A DNA stretch of 64,000 nucleotides from Cellulomonas sp. (GTDB taxonomy: Bacteria > Actinomycetota > Actinomycetes > Actinomycetales > Cellulomonadaceae). A program made the translations under genes and the position numbers. The stretch covers positions 211,104 through 275,103 of the forward strand of contig NZ_JAGIBD010000002.1 of the NCBI RefSeq assembly GCF_017744555.1, written 5' to 3'. Each line of letters starts with the position of its first letter. Position 1 is the stretch's first letter. Positions 1 to 8,461 of this stretch are shown here, piece after piece. Below the pieces are notes generated by a model. That model saw nothing but the letters and a program-made list of their open reading frames with translations. It was not told the origin of the DNA and searched no databases.

Positions 1-738
1 CACGGCCCAGAGGACACCGAACGTGGCCAGCACGCGTCGCGCCCGCACGTCGAGTGTCGCCGCGCGCCTCCGCCAGAGCACGACGCTGCTCACGACGAGG
101 ACGGCCACCACGACGGCAGCCAGCACGGCGAGCACGAGGTGGAAGCGTGCGAAGTCGCCGATCATCGCGTCGAGCGCGGGCGACGTCCGCCCGTCGGCGA
201 GCGAGGTCCGCACCGTCTCGGCCAACCCGCCGTCCGCCACCCCACCGTCCGACACCCCACCGTCCGACACCGCCATCGGCAGCAGCGACGCGAACGGCAC
301 CACGGCACCCTGCACGTTCGCCAGCACGACCGCCCCGGAGAACACCCCGAGCACCGTGACGGCGACCCCAGCCGCGGCGAGCGCCCACCGCGCGGCCGCC
401 CGTCGTCCTGGGCGGGCGAACGCCTGCCACGTCCGGGCACCCAGTGCCACGAGCACGGCGAGCAGCCCCGCCGCGATGGCCGCCTTGGCCAGGTGGTACC
501 GGGACCAGTAGCCGACGACGCCGTCCAGCGCCGGCGTGAAGCCGGCGACGCCGGCCGTCCAGTACTCGACGAACGCCGAGCGGGCGGACGCGGTGAGCTC
601 CGCGCTGCCGGCGTAGGCCTGTGCACCGCTCGCGGCGAGCGTGCGCGGCGCCACGACGAACGCGACGGCGAGCGCCGCGGTGAGCGCGGTCAGCGCGACG
701 GGCACGCGGGCGGGAGATGAGGTGACGGGGTTCGGCAC
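1..738 (-). CDS. Integral membrane protein, 3' end cut by the window edge
   Basis: The frame is open from a GTG at 738 down to base 1, giving 246 residues with no stop, so the C-terminus lies outside the window. I read four hydrophobic segments, near residues 16-32, 78-95, 113-135 and 212-235. Between the last two is a probably extracytoplasmic stretch carrying a short tandem repeat of DGGVS/A units. A basic run (WRRRAATLDVRARR) follows the last helix, as expected for a cytoplasmic boundary. No catalytic motif was seen and the function is unknown. The GTG choice is tentative; no strong Shine-Dalgarno sequence precedes it. Confidence 0.6.
   Translation of the reverse strand, partial: MPNPVTSSPARVPVALTALTAALAVAFVVAPRTLAASGAQAYAGSAELTASARSAFVEYWTAGVAGFTPALDGVVGYWSRYHLAKAAIAAGLLAVLVALGARTWQAFARPGRRAAARWALAAAGVAVTVLGVFSGAVVLANVQGAVVPFASLLPMAVSDGGVSDGGVADGGLAETVRTSLADGRTSPALDAMIGDFARFHLVLAVLAAVVVAVLVVSSVVLWRRRAATLDVRARRVLATFGVLWAV
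241..270. repeat. 15-bp tandem repeat inside the membrane protein gene
   Basis: Two exact copies of CCCACCGTCCGACAC lie head to tail, with a degenerate partial copy just before. The length is a multiple of three, so copy-number change adds or removes five residues (SDGGV-type units) without shifting frame. Confidence 0.75.
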
Positions 739-841
739 AGAGTATCCCAGCGGTCGGTCGGACGGGGGCCGTCATCGTCTCCCGCCGACGGCACGCTCGT
801 CGGTGGGGTGGACCGACCGGTCGGTGGTGGGGTCTGCCCCC

Positions 842-2554
842 TCACCGCTCCCGGCGCAGGACCGTCAGCCTCAGCGCCCCGAGGGCCGTGGCCGGGACCA
901 CGGGCCGGCGCGGTGCCACGGCCGAGATCCGCCGGTACGGCTCACCCAGGGGCGGTCGAGGGTCGGCCTCGCCCGCGTTCGGCCAGAGCGCGCACGCCCG
1001 CTCGGCCTGCGCGGTGATGGTGAGCGACGGGTTGACGCCGAGGTTCGCGGAGACCGTCGACCCGTCCATGACGTGCAGCCCGGGGTAGCCGAACACTCGG
1101 TGGTAGGCGTCGACCACACCGTCCGCCGGTGACGCACCGATCACGCAGCCGCCGATGAAGTGGGCCGTCATGGGGATGTCGACGACCTCGCCCACGCTGC
1201 TCATCGGGAACCCGCCGACCTGCCGCGCCATCGCCCGGTACGCCTCGTTGGCCTGCGGGATCCAGGTCGGGGTGGGCTCGCCGTCGCCGGGCCGGGACGT
1301 CAGCCGCCAGCGACCCCGCCACGTCCGCCGGGGCGCCACGGTGATCGACGAGTCGCCGGTCTGCATGACGAGCCCGATGACCGTCCGCTCGGACCACGAC
1401 CCCATCCCGACCAGGAACGAGACCACCTGACCCGGGTGCCGGACGACCTGCCCGAGCCACCGCACCGGCCGCGGCACCCGCCCGCCGCCGTCGGTCAGCA
1501 CCGTCCCGAGCAGACCCATGAGGTTCGACCCGCGCCCGTACCGCACGGGCTCCAGGTGGGTGCGCTCGTCGAGCCACACGGAGGACGTGATCGCGACGCC
1601 GCTGTTCAGCGGGGTGGCGCCCCGGGCCGCGCGCGCCCGCCGGACGGCACCGCCGAGCGCCTCGGAGTTCGTCCTGGTCAGCCGGCCGAGCGTGGACGAC
1701 AACCCGGGCAGGACACCTGACGCCCGCATCCGGTGCAGCAGCGCCTGCGTCCCCCACGCCCCCGCGGCCATGACGACCTGGTCCGCGACGAGCGGTCGCG
1801 CGTGCCGCCGGCCACCGGTCTGCCGTGTCACGACCTCATAGCGGCCGTCGTCGCGCGGCCGGACCGCGTCCACGGTGGTGTCGGGGACGATGCGCGCGCC
1901 CGCCCGCTCGGCGAGCCACAGGTAGTTCGTCTCGAGCGTGTTCTTCGCGCCGTGCCGGCACCCGGTCATGCACTCGCCGCACTGCAGGCACGCGCGCCGC
2001 TCCGGCCCGACGCCCCCGAAGAACGGGTCGGGCACCGCCTCACCCGGGTCCCCGAAGACGACCCCGACGGGCGCCCGCCGGTACGTCGCGGCGACGCCGA
2101 GCTCCCGGGCCGCGGCCTTGACGACCTCGTCGGCCGGCGAGTCCGTGGGGTTCTCGACGACGCCGAGCATGCGTCGCGCCTGGTCGTAGTGCGGTGCGAG
2201 CTCGTCACGCCAGTCGGTGAGGCCGGCCCACTGCGGGTCGGCGTAGAACGCGTCGGACTGCGGCTCGTAGAGGGTGTTCGCGTAGACGAGCGACCCGCCG
2301 CCCACCCCGGCCCCGGCGAGCACCACGACGTCGGGCAGCAGGTGGATGCGCTGGATGCCGCGGCAGCCGAGCCGGGGAGCCCACAGGAAGCGGCGGACGT
2401 CCCACGACGTGCGCGGCAGCGTCTCGGGTGTGAACCGCCGACCGGCCTCCAGGACGGTGACGCGGTAGCCCTTCTCGGACAGCCGCAGCGCCGCGACGGA
2501 CCCGCCGAACCCCGACCCGACGACGACCACGTGCGGCCGTGCGTCCTGCGCCAT
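842..2554 (-). CDS. GMC-family flavin oxidoreductase (cholesterol-oxidase-like)
   Basis: This 570-residue protein begins with an FAD-binding Rossmann motif (GSGFGGSVAALRL, about residues 13-25) after a short lead. Around residues 185-197 is a cysteine cluster of the form CLQCGECMTGC. The C-terminal part has HFIGGC and then NPSLTITAQAER, the usual GMC C-terminal signature. Family members oxidise alcohols or sterols using FAD. The Cys-rich insert is typical of the long actinobacterial subgroup and could hold metal or disulfides; the substrate cannot be deduced. No signal peptide is present. The ATG is preceded by GGAGGTG five bases upstream. It is transcribed alone, away from the two-component genes. 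Confidence 0.85.
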   Translation of the reverse strand: MAQDARPHVVVVGSGFGGSVAALRLSEKGYRVTVLEAGRRFTPETLPRTSWDVRRFLWAPRLGCRGIQRIHLLPDVVVLAGAGVGGGSLVYANTLYEPQSDAFYADPQWAGLTDWRDELAPHYDQARRMLGVVENPTDSPADEVVKAAARELGVAATYRRAPVGVVFGDPGEAVPDPFFGGVGPERRACLQCGECMTGCRHGAKNTLETNYLWLAERAGARIVPDTTVDAVRPRDDGRYEVVTRQTGGRRHARPLVADQVVMAAGAWGTQALLHRMRASGVLPGLSSTLGRLTRTNSEALGGAVRRARAARGATPLNSGVAITSSVWLDERTHLEPVRYGRGSNLMGLLGTVLTDGGGRVPRPVRWLGQVVRHPGQVVSFLVGMGSWSERTVIGLVMQTGDSSITVAPRRTWRGRWRLTSRPGDGEPTPTWIPQANEAYRAMARQVGGFPMSSVGEVVDIPMTAHFIGGCVIGASPADGVVDAYHRVFGYPGLHVMDGSTVSANLGVNPSLTITAQAERACALWPNAGEADPRPPLGEPYRRISAVAPRRPVVPATALGALRLTVLRRER

Positions 2555-2655
2555 GGGGCACCTCCGGCCTCGTCGCCGCGACAGGCCGTCCTGACCTGCG
2601 CGGTGATGATAGGACCCGCGCGCCCGACCCGTCGTCGGGCGCGCTCGTTGCCCCC

Positions 2656-3336
2656 TTAGGCGCCCAGGTAGCGCAGGACCGCGAGCACGCGGCGGTGGTC
2701 GGCGGCGTCGGCCTCCAGGCCGAGCTTCGTGAAGATCTGGGCCACGTTCTTCTCGACCGCCCCGTAGGAGAGGAACAGCCGCTCGGCGATCGCCCCGTTG
2801 GACCGGCCCTCGGCCATGAGCTCGAGGACCTCGCGCTCGCGCGGGGTCAGCCGCGCGATCCCCGGGTCGGTGGTGGTCGTGCCCATCAGCTGTGTCACCA
2901 CCTCGGGGTCGAGCACGGTCTGGCCGGCGGCGACCCGCCGGACGGCGTCGAGGAAGTCGCGCACCTCGGCGACCCGGTCCTTGAGCAGGTACCCCACGCC
3001 GCCCGCCCCGCCCGCGAGCAGCTGCGTGGCGTACCGGGTCTCGACGTACTGCGAGAACACCAGCACGGGGAGCGTCGGGAACTGGGCGCGGAGCGTGGTG
3101 GCCGCTCGCATGCCCTCGTCGGTGAACGTCGGCGGCATCCGGATGTCGGCGATCACGACGTCGGGGAGGGCGCCGGCTTCCGTGACCGAGCGGACGAGCG
3201 CGTCGCCGTCACCGACCGCGACGACGTCGTGCCCGCGCCGGGCCAGGAGCGCGACGAGCCCGTCGCGGAGGATGACCGAGTCCTCGGCGACCACGATGCG
3301 CAGCGGCGTCGTGTCCGGGCCAGGGTCGGGCGTCAC
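2656..3336 (-). CDS. NarL/LuxR-type response regulator
   Basis: The product has 226 residues. The receiver domain has the acidic pair E18/D19, phospho-acceptor D64 (in VVIADIRMP) and a conserved lysine in YLLKD near residue 118. A LuxR helix-turn-helix (LTPREREVLELMAEGRSN onward, about 160-205) follows. The GTG start at 3336 overlaps the TGA of the upstream histidine kinase by four bases (GTGA), so translation is coupled and the kinase is the expected partner. A longer frame running up to 4344 is antisense-like reading of the kinase gene and was not used. Target genes and stimulus are unknown. Confidence 0.93.
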   Translation of the reverse strand: MTPDPGPDTTPLRIVVAEDSVILRDGLVALLARRGHDVVAVGDGDALVRSVTEAGALPDVVIADIRMPPTFTDEGMRAATTLRAQFPTLPVLVFSQYVETRYATQLLAGGAGGVGYLLKDRVAEVRDFLDAVRRVAAGQTVLDPEVVTQLMGTTTTDPGIARLTPREREVLELMAEGRSNGAIAERLFLSYGAVEKNVAQIFTKLGLEADAADHRRVLAVLRYLGA

Positions 3337-4649
3337 GGGCGCGTGGAGGTCGGCAGCGTCACGTCGACGACCGTAGGCCCACCGACCGGGCTGGTCAGCG
3401 CGAAGGCGCCGTCGACGGTCGCGATCCGCTCGGTCAGTCCCGCCAGTCCGGTGCGCTGCCCGTCCTGACCGCCGTGCACCACGACGGCCCCGCCGCGGCC
3501 GTCGTCGTGCACGCGCAGGTGCAGGGTGTCGGCGTCCGGACGGTCGACCGTCAACGACGCGCGGGTCGCACCGGCGTGCTTGGCCGCGTTCGTCAGCAGC
3601 TCGGCGGCCGTGAAGTACGCGATCGAGCGGACGGCCGGCGAGATCCCGCCGTCGTGCTCCAGGGCCGGGTCGACGTGCACGGAGACGGGCAGCGGCACAC
3701 GCGCCGCGAACGTCTCGAGCGCGACGGCGAGGCCGTCGTCGAGCGCGGGCGGGTGGATGCCGCGCGCGATCTCCCGGAGCTCGACGAGCGCCTCCTTGGT
3801 CGACGTGTGCGCGGTGTCGAGCAGGTCGGCCGCGAGCGCGGTGTCCCCGCCGGTCGCGAGGAGGTCCTGCGCCTCGCCGAGCTGCATCGCGACGGCGACG
3901 AGTCGCGCCTGGGTGCCGTCGTGCAGGTCGCGCTCGATGCGGCGCAGACGCGCGTCGGCGTCCTCGACGGCCGCGGCGCGCGACGCCCGGAGCTGGGCGA
4001 CCCGGATCGCACCCGACGTCGGGCCGAGCAGGCCGCGGGTCAGCATCCGGAAGAGGCTCGCGAGGCCGTGGTTGAGGAACGGCCAGAGCGCGAGGAACGC
4101 GACACCGCCGAGCGCCACGACCAGGACGCGCGACGGGCTGTCGGCGAACCAGTACCGGTCGTCGCCGAACATGATCGAGAAGCCGCGGTGCACGGTGCCG
4201 TCCGCCATGGTCTGCTCCGGCAGCCACCTCCACCACAGCCAGTACGTCACGCCGCCCAGGCCGATCGCGAGGAACGTCGTCGAGACGACGAACGAGAAGA
4301 TCGCCAGCGGGGACGTCACGAACATGAACAGCAGCGCACGCCATCCGGTGCTGTCGAACAGCATCGCGCCGAGCGAGCGCCAGAACCCGCGCGGGCGGAC
4401 GAACGCCGGCGGTGCCGCGACGTGCTCGTCGAGCAGCCCTCCCGCCAGTCCGCGCCAGGCCGCACCCCAGCCCCGCGCACCGAGCACGAGGCCGCCGACG
4501 AGGAACAGGCCGACGACCGTGACCACCAGCCCGGCGGCGAGCGACGGGACGAGCAGCACGTACGCGAGCCCGAACGGCGCCAGGAACAGGGCGGCCCAGT
4601 GGAAGACGTACTCGCGCCAGGTGCGGCCGGAGAAGATCGTGGTGCTCAT
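3333..4649 (-). CDS. NarL-type sensor histidine kinase
   Basis: The product has 438 residues from the ATG at 4649 (MSTTIFSG). The N-terminal half is a multi-helix membrane sensor of the kind in actinobacterial kinases without a large external domain: helices near 20-60, a pair near 105-150 and one near 175-200. The HisKA_3 dimerisation box is RIERDLHDGTQARLV, with the phosphorylated histidine near residue 242. A HATPase domain follows, with the N-box around NAAKHAG near 350. It phosphorylates the regulator encoded directly downstream with a 4-base overlap. A start 40 codons further upstream is possible, but that extension looks non-coding. Confidence 0.92.
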   Translation of the reverse strand: MSTTIFSGRTWREYVFHWAALFLAPFGLAYVLLVPSLAAGLVVTVVGLFLVGGLVLGARGWGAAWRGLAGGLLDEHVAAPPAFVRPRGFWRSLGAMLFDSTGWRALLFMFVTSPLAIFSFVVSTTFLAIGLGGVTYWLWWRWLPEQTMADGTVHRGFSIMFGDDRYWFADSPSRVLVVALGGVAFLALWPFLNHGLASLFRMLTRGLLGPTSGAIRVAQLRASRAAAVEDADARLRRIERDLHDGTQARLVAVAMQLGEAQDLLATGGDTALAADLLDTAHTSTKEALVELREIARGIHPPALDDGLAVALETFAARVPLPVSVHVDPALEHDGGISPAVRSIAYFTAAELLTNAAKHAGATRASLTVDRPDADTLHLRVHDDGRGGAVVVHGGQDGQRTGLAGLTERIATVDGAFALTSPVGGPTVVDVTLPTSTRP

Positions 4650-4778
4650 GGGGACAAGCGTCGCGGGTCCGGCGACCCGACGGACACGGGGCTCACCGCC
4701 GGACGGACGGGGGTTGTCCCCCGTCCACCATCCAGAGCGTGGTGCGCACTGCGACGCGCGCTCGCTCACCTCGCGACG

Positions 4779-5252
4779 TCAGCCGCCCCGCCGTGGCGTC
4801 AGGCGCAGCACCCGGGCGCCCCCGCGCCAGGCCGTCACGAGGTCGTCCCGGTCCGGCTCGCCGTGCTCGCCGCGACGGATGTGGTTGAACGACGCGAACG
4901 CCGGGTTCGCGCGCGCCATCTGCGCGTACGCCGTCACGACCTCGTCCTGGCCGACCTGCACGTCGACGTCGCACCACCGGCGGCGCCCGCGCAGCAGGAC
5001 GGCGACCCGGTCGCCGGTGCGCAGGTTGCGCGCCCACGCGAACGACGAGCCGACCAGCAGGTCGTCGCCGTCCGGCTCGTAGGCGACCGGGATCGTGTAC
5101 GTGCGCCCGCTGCTGCGCCCGACGACGTACAGCGTCACCAGCCGGCGGCCGACGACCCGCGAGACCCCGGGGACGTGCAGCAGGCCGCGCACCAGCCTGT
5201 TCACCAGCCGCTGCGCGGGGAGCGTGCTCGGCGACGGGGCGGTGCCGCTCAT
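4779..5252 (-). CDS. Deazaflavin-dependent nitroreductase family protein (DUF385, Ddn-like)
   Basis: This 157-residue single-domain protein shows the split-barrel pattern of F420H2-dependent nitro/quinone reductases: a helical lead, then VTLYVVGRSSGRTYTIPV, a GSSFAWARN segment that normally contacts the deazaflavin, and TGDRVAVLLRGRRRW. The ATG at 5252 overlaps the stop of the preceding 228-residue protein by four bases, so the two form one operon under the MarR-type operators at 5948-6003. Substrate is unknown; family members reduce quinones or nitro compounds in the cytoplasm. A FMN-binding member cannot be excluded. Confidence 0.8.
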   Translation of the reverse strand: MSGTAPSPSTLPAQRLVNRLVRGLLHVPGVSRVVGRRLVTLYVVGRSSGRTYTIPVAYEPDGDDLLVGSSFAWARNLRTGDRVAVLLRGRRRWCDVDVQVGQDEVVTAYAQMARANPAFASFNHIRRGEHGEPDRDDLVTAWRGGARVLRLTPRRGG

Positions 5253-5935
5253 GCGTCCAGCCCACCGCGGGTCGTGACGGCGCGCACGTCGGGGAACCGG
5301 CCGTCCGGCGACGGCGGTGCGACGAGCTGCGCGACGCCCGACGGTGTCGCGCCGACGGTGAGCACCTCGACGTGGGGACCGACGGTGACCGCCGCGAAGG
5401 CCGCCCGGGTCGGCACCGCGTCGGGCAGCGGGATCACGTGCCGCCCGCGACCGAGCTGCCCGGCGAACACCTGCGCCTGCGTGCTCGTCGGCTCGGGCGG
5501 CGTGAAGCCCGTCGCCCAGAACGCGTCGAGGACGACGGTGACCGGCTTGTCGACGTCGAGGTCGAGGACGAACGAGCGCTCTTGCGCGTCGTACGTCACG
5601 CGGCACCGGTCGTCGGGTTCGCCGGCGACGGCCTGCTCGACCTGCGCTGCGATCACCCCGGGGATGCCGGCGAGGCCCTGGACGAACCGCACGCGCTCGT
5701 TGCGGCGGGAGATCTCGTCGCGCAGCTGCTGCTTGGCGTCGGGAGGGACCATGCCGCCGAAGACCAGGAGGTCGAGCCGGGCGACGTCGTAGTCGTCGAG
5801 CAGGCGGCCGTACACGTTCGTCGCGTCCGCGCGGTAGCCCTTCGACCGCAGGAGGTCGACGGCGTCCTCCAGCACGCCGGGGCTGCGGCCGACGACGAGG
5901 ACGCGGGGACGAGTGGGCTGCACCGTGCTGGTCAT
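5249..5935 (-). CDS. Conserved protein of unknown function, MarR-linked operon leader
   Basis: The ATG at 5935 gives 228 residues; in-frame codons upstream would run through the operators and are unlikely. The N-terminal half looks like a small alpha/beta (flavodoxin- or receiver-like) domain: RVLVVGRSPGVLEDAVDLL, then LDLLVFGGMVPPDAKQQL. The C-terminal half is strand-rich, with VTVVLDAFWATGFTPPEP. I do not recognise a named family. It overlaps the downstream DUF385 reductase by four bases and is divergent from a MarR regulator, so it is probably induced together with the reductase when the MarR ligand appears. No signal peptide or membrane helix is visible. Confidence 0.75.
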   Translation of the reverse strand: MTSTVQPTRPRVLVVGRSPGVLEDAVDLLRSKGYRADATNVYGRLLDDYDVARLDLLVFGGMVPPDAKQQLRDEISRRNERVRFVQGLAGIPGVIAAQVEQAVAGEPDDRCRVTYDAQERSFVLDLDVDKPVTVVLDAFWATGFTPPEPTSTQAQVFAGQLGRGRHVIPLPDAVPTRAAFAAVTVGPHVEVLTVGATPSGVAQLVAPPSPDGRFPDVRAVTTRGGLDA

Positions 5936-5947
5936 CGTGGACTCCTT

Positions 5948-6003
5948 TGTTGGCGTCGCCAATGTTGATGCCGCCAACATAGACGATGTTGGCGCGTCCA
6001 ACA
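5948..6003. promoter_or_regulatory. Three 17-bp MarR-type operators in the divergent promoter
   Basis: Three sites share the pattern TGTTGR-N5-CCAAYR: 5948-5964 (TGTTGG CGTCG CCAATG), 5963-5979 (TGTTGA TGCCG CCAACA) and 5987-6003 (TGTTGG CGCGT CCAACA, a perfect 6-bp-arm palindrome). Their centres are 15 and 24 bases apart and the first two overlap by two bases. They fill the gap between the 228-residue protein and the MarR gene. The third site ends five bases before the MarR -10-like hexamer TAGGCT (6009-6014). Binding would repress both directions. Confidence 0.75.
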
Positions 6004-6020
6004 ATGGGTAGGCTCAGTCC

Positions 6021-6476
6021 GTGCCCCTCCGTCACGACCAGGTCCGCCGCACCCCCGACCGCCTCAAGGACCGACCGACGTGGCTCCTCAGCCGCGCGCA
6101 CGCCCGCTCGGTCGCGATCCTCCACGCCGGATTCGAGGCCGGCGGCAACGGCCTGCGCGGCTACCACTACCGGCTGCTCGCCGCGCTCGAGCAGTTCGGG
6201 CCCGCGAGCCAGGCCGACCTCGGGCGCGACACCGGCATCGACCGCAGCGACGTGACCGCCGCCCTGCTCCTGCTCGAGGGGCGCGGCCTGGTCGAGCGCC
6301 GCGTCGACCCCGACCACAAGCGGCGCAACATCGTCACGCTGACGACGGCCGGTCAGGACGCGCTCCGGGCGCTCGACGACGTGCTCGACGGCATCCAGCG
6401 GGAGGTCCTCGCGCCGCTCTCCGCGGCCGAGCAGCGCCAGCTCGTCGCGCTGCTCGCGCGGGTCGCGGAGGGCTGA
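6021..6476 (+). CDS. MarR-family transcriptional regulator
   Basis: A winged-helix protein of 151 residues. The DNA-binding core is QADLGRDTGIDRSDVTAALL (about residues 69-88) followed by the wing VERRVDPDHKRRNIVTLT, the classic MarR DxR motif. Flanking helices form the dimer interface. The GTG start at 6021 has no Shine-Dalgarno; instead TAGGCT at 6009-6014 ends six bases before it, so the mRNA is probably leaderless. The three operators between it and the divergent F420-type operon suggest it represses both itself and that operon. The ligand is unknown. Confidence 0.92.
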   Translation: MPLRHDQVRRTPDRLKDRPTWLLSRAHARSVAILHAGFEAGGNGLRGYHYRLLAALEQFGPASQADLGRDTGIDRSDVTAALLLLEGRGLVERRVDPDHKRRNIVTLTTAGQDALRALDDVLDGIQREVLAPLSAAEQRQLVALLARVAEG

Positions 6477-6521
6477 GGGCCGACGGCGCGACCCAGCCGC
6501 CCAAGGGGGCGCGCGCCCGCA

Positions 6522-6533
6522 GGTACTAGTACC
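6522..6533. promoter_or_regulatory. 12-bp perfect palindrome GGTACTAGTACC upstream of the secreted-protein gene
   Basis: The site is an exact inverted repeat 77 bases before the ATG at 6610, in an otherwise featureless gap. Similar half-sites (GGWACT) occur around the TetR start at 10693-10707. It is a possible operator; no protein can be assigned. Confidence 0.35.
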
Positions 6534-6609
6534 AAGGTCCGATGGCGAGGCCGACCGCGCGGGCGGGAGAAAGGACTCCTGACCGCACGAGCCCGACCGA
6601 GGAGTCCCC

Positions 6610-7014
6610 ATGAAGCGCCTGCTCATCTTCACCGGAGCCGCGATGTTCGCCGCGATCCCCGCCGCCGCGGGCCTGGCCGGCAACAGCAGCCTGCAGCCGT
6701 CCGTCCCCGTCTCCCCGCCGAGCCAGGCCGTGATCGACGACCACGGCGGCCGGCTCGACCGGGACCTGCGCACCGAGCCGGGCGACGACCGCGACGCGAA
6801 CGGCACCGGCACCCCTGCTCCCGCTCCCGCCCCGACGGCCGACGGCTCGGGCCACCACGGCGGCGGCTCCGGCAGCGGCTCCGGCGGGTCGGACGACGGC
6901 AGCGGGTCGGACGACGGCAGCGGGTCGGACGACGGCACCGGCTCCCACGGCTCCGACGACGGCTCCGGGCACGACGCCGGCGACGACCACGGTGGCCGTG
7001 GCAGCGACGACTGA
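6610..7014 (+). CDS. Small exported Gly/Ser/Asp-rich protein
   Basis: The 134-residue product starts with MKRLL and a hydrophobic core ending at about residue 23 (AAAGLAG), a plausible Sec signal. The remainder has no regular fold: a proline/alanine stretch (TPAPAPAPTADG) and then a highly acidic tail of GSDDGS repeats with scattered histidines. GAGGAG lies six bases before the ATG. Acidic Asp/His repeats could bind calcium or other cations outside the cell, but this is inference. It sits between a MarR gene and a two-component pair and overlaps neither after start correction of the kinase. Confidence 0.75.
   Translation: MKRLLIFTGAAMFAAIPAAAGLAGNSSLQPSVPVSPPSQAVIDDHGGRLDRDLRTEPGDDRDANGTGTPAPAPAPTADGSGHHGGGSGSGSGGSDDGSGSDDGSGSDDGTGSHGSDDGSGHDAGDDHGGRGSDD
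6885..6938 (+). repeat. Three 18-bp tandem repeats encoding GSDDGS units
   Basis: Copies of CGGGTCGGACGACGGCAG start at 6885, 6903 and 6921; the last differs at its final base. Each unit is in frame and adds six residues to the acidic tail of the exported protein. Confidence 0.85.
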
Positions 7015-7066
7015 CGCACCCGCGCCCCGTCCGGGAACCGGACCGCACGGACCTAGGGTGAGCGTC

Positions 7067-8461
7067 GTGCTCCCGGCCGACGAGCGTCCCGACGTCCCGT
7101 GGACCGTGCTGAGCCAGGGCGGCGAGGACGGCGCGGTGGGCGCGCAGCGACCGGTCCGGACCTGGCGCGTGTTCGGCCAGGTGGTCGCCGCCGCGACGGT
7201 CGTCCTGGTGCTGGTCGCGCTGCTCGGCGTGGCGGCGAGCCGCCGGATCGCGGAGCAGGAGTCGGTCAACGACGCCGCGCGGCGCACGGACCTCGTCGCC
7301 GACGCCGTCGTGCAGCCCGTCCTGCTCGACGGCATCGTCACGTCCGACCCGGCCGCGGTGGCGGCGCTCGACACCGTGGTCCGCGAGCACGTGCTCGACG
7401 ACGACGTCGTCCGGGTGAAGCTGTGGGACGCCGACGGGCGGATCGTGTACTCCGACGAGCCCCGCCTCGTCGGCCGCACGTTCGGCCTCGGCGCCGACGA
7501 GCGTGCCGTGCTCGTCCGTCCCACCACGGAGGCCGACGTCAGCGACCTCGACGAGCCCGAGAACGAGTTCGAGCGCGGCCAGGGCAAGCTGCTCGAGGTC
7601 TACCGGCCGGTGTGGACGCCCGACGGCACGGTCCTGCTCCTCGAGACGTACAGCCGGTACGACGCGGTCACCGAACGGTCCACCGCGATCTGGCGCGGCT
7701 TCGCGGGCATCACCCTGACCAGCCTCCTGCTGCTCGTCGTGCTCATGCTCCCCGTGCTGTGGACGCTCCTGGACCGGCTGCGGCGCGGGCAGCAGCAACG
7801 CGAGGTCCTGCTGCAGCGCGCGATCGACGCGTCGGACCAGGAACGCCGGCGGATCGCGGCGACGCTGCACGACGGGGTGGTGCAGGAGCTCGCCGCCTCG
7901 TCGTTCGCGCTGGCCGGCACCGCCGACCGGGTCGAGCGTTCCGCGGCACCCGAGCTGGCCGAGCCGGTCCGCGAGGCGGCCGCGACCGTCCGGGCCAGCA
8001 TCCGGGGTCTGCGGTCGCTGCTCGTCGACATCTACCCGGCGAGCCTGCGGGACTCCGGCCTCCGCGCCGCCCTGGGCGACCTCGTCGGCGGGCTCGCCTC
8101 GCGCGGCGTCGACGTCCGGCTGGACCTGCCCGCGGACGACGAGGTGCGGCTGCCGCCCGAGCAGGAGCGCCTCGTCTACCGCGTCGCGCAGGAGACGCTC
8201 CGGAACGCGGTCACGCACGCGCAGGCCCGCACCGTCGTGGTGCGGCTCGCGCGGCACGCGGGTGTCGCCGTCCTGGAGGTCGTCGACGACGGGCTCGGCT
8301 TCGACGCGCCGACCGTCCTCGCGGCCCCGGCCGAGGGACACTTCGGCCTGCGCCTCCTGCGGGACGTCGCCGTCGCCGGCGGTGCGCGCCTCGAGGTGGC
8401 CACGGCACCGGGCGCCGGCTGCCGCTGGAGGCTCACGCTGCCGAAGGAGACCGATGACTGA
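7067..8461 (+). CDS. NarL-type sensor histidine kinase with extracytoplasmic sensor
   Basis: From the GTG at 7067 the product has 464 residues. Two membrane helices (about 35-58 and 211-235) bracket an external domain of about 150 residues. The cytoplasmic part holds the HisKA_3 box RRRIAATLHDGVVQE with the phosphorylated histidine at 268, then a HATPase with NAVTHAQ and DDGLGF. I chose this start because TAGGGT at 7054-7059 ends seven bases before it, the leaderless pattern seen elsewhere here. An in-frame GTG at 6992 overlaps the previous gene and one at 7058 falls in the promoter. Its response regulator starts within its last codons. Confidence 0.9.
   Translation: MLPADERPDVPWTVLSQGGEDGAVGAQRPVRTWRVFGQVVAAATVVLVLVALLGVAASRRIAEQESVNDAARRTDLVADAVVQPVLLDGIVTSDPAAVAALDTVVREHVLDDDVVRVKLWDADGRIVYSDEPRLVGRTFGLGADERAVLVRPTTEADVSDLDEPENEFERGQGKLLEVYRPVWTPDGTVLLLETYSRYDAVTERSTAIWRGFAGITLTSLLLLVVLMLPVLWTLLDRLRRGQQQREVLLQRAIDASDQERRRIAATLHDGVVQELAASSFALAGTADRVERSAAPELAEPVREAAATVRASIRGLRSLLVDIYPASLRDSGLRAALGDLVGGLASRGVDVRLDLPADDEVRLPPEQERLVYRVAQETLRNAVTHAQARTVVVRLARHAGVAVLEVVDDGLGFDAPTVLAAPAEGHFGLRLLRDVAVAGGARLEVATAPGAGCRWRLTLPKETDD

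Noticed and set aside
2656..4344. Apparent 562-residue hybrid of a kinase and a response regulator
   Set aside because: Only the last 226 codons read as a receiver plus LuxR domain. The upstream part is a different frame from the real kinase and has no HisKA or HATPase motifs. The GTGA overlap at 3333-3336 explains the junction.
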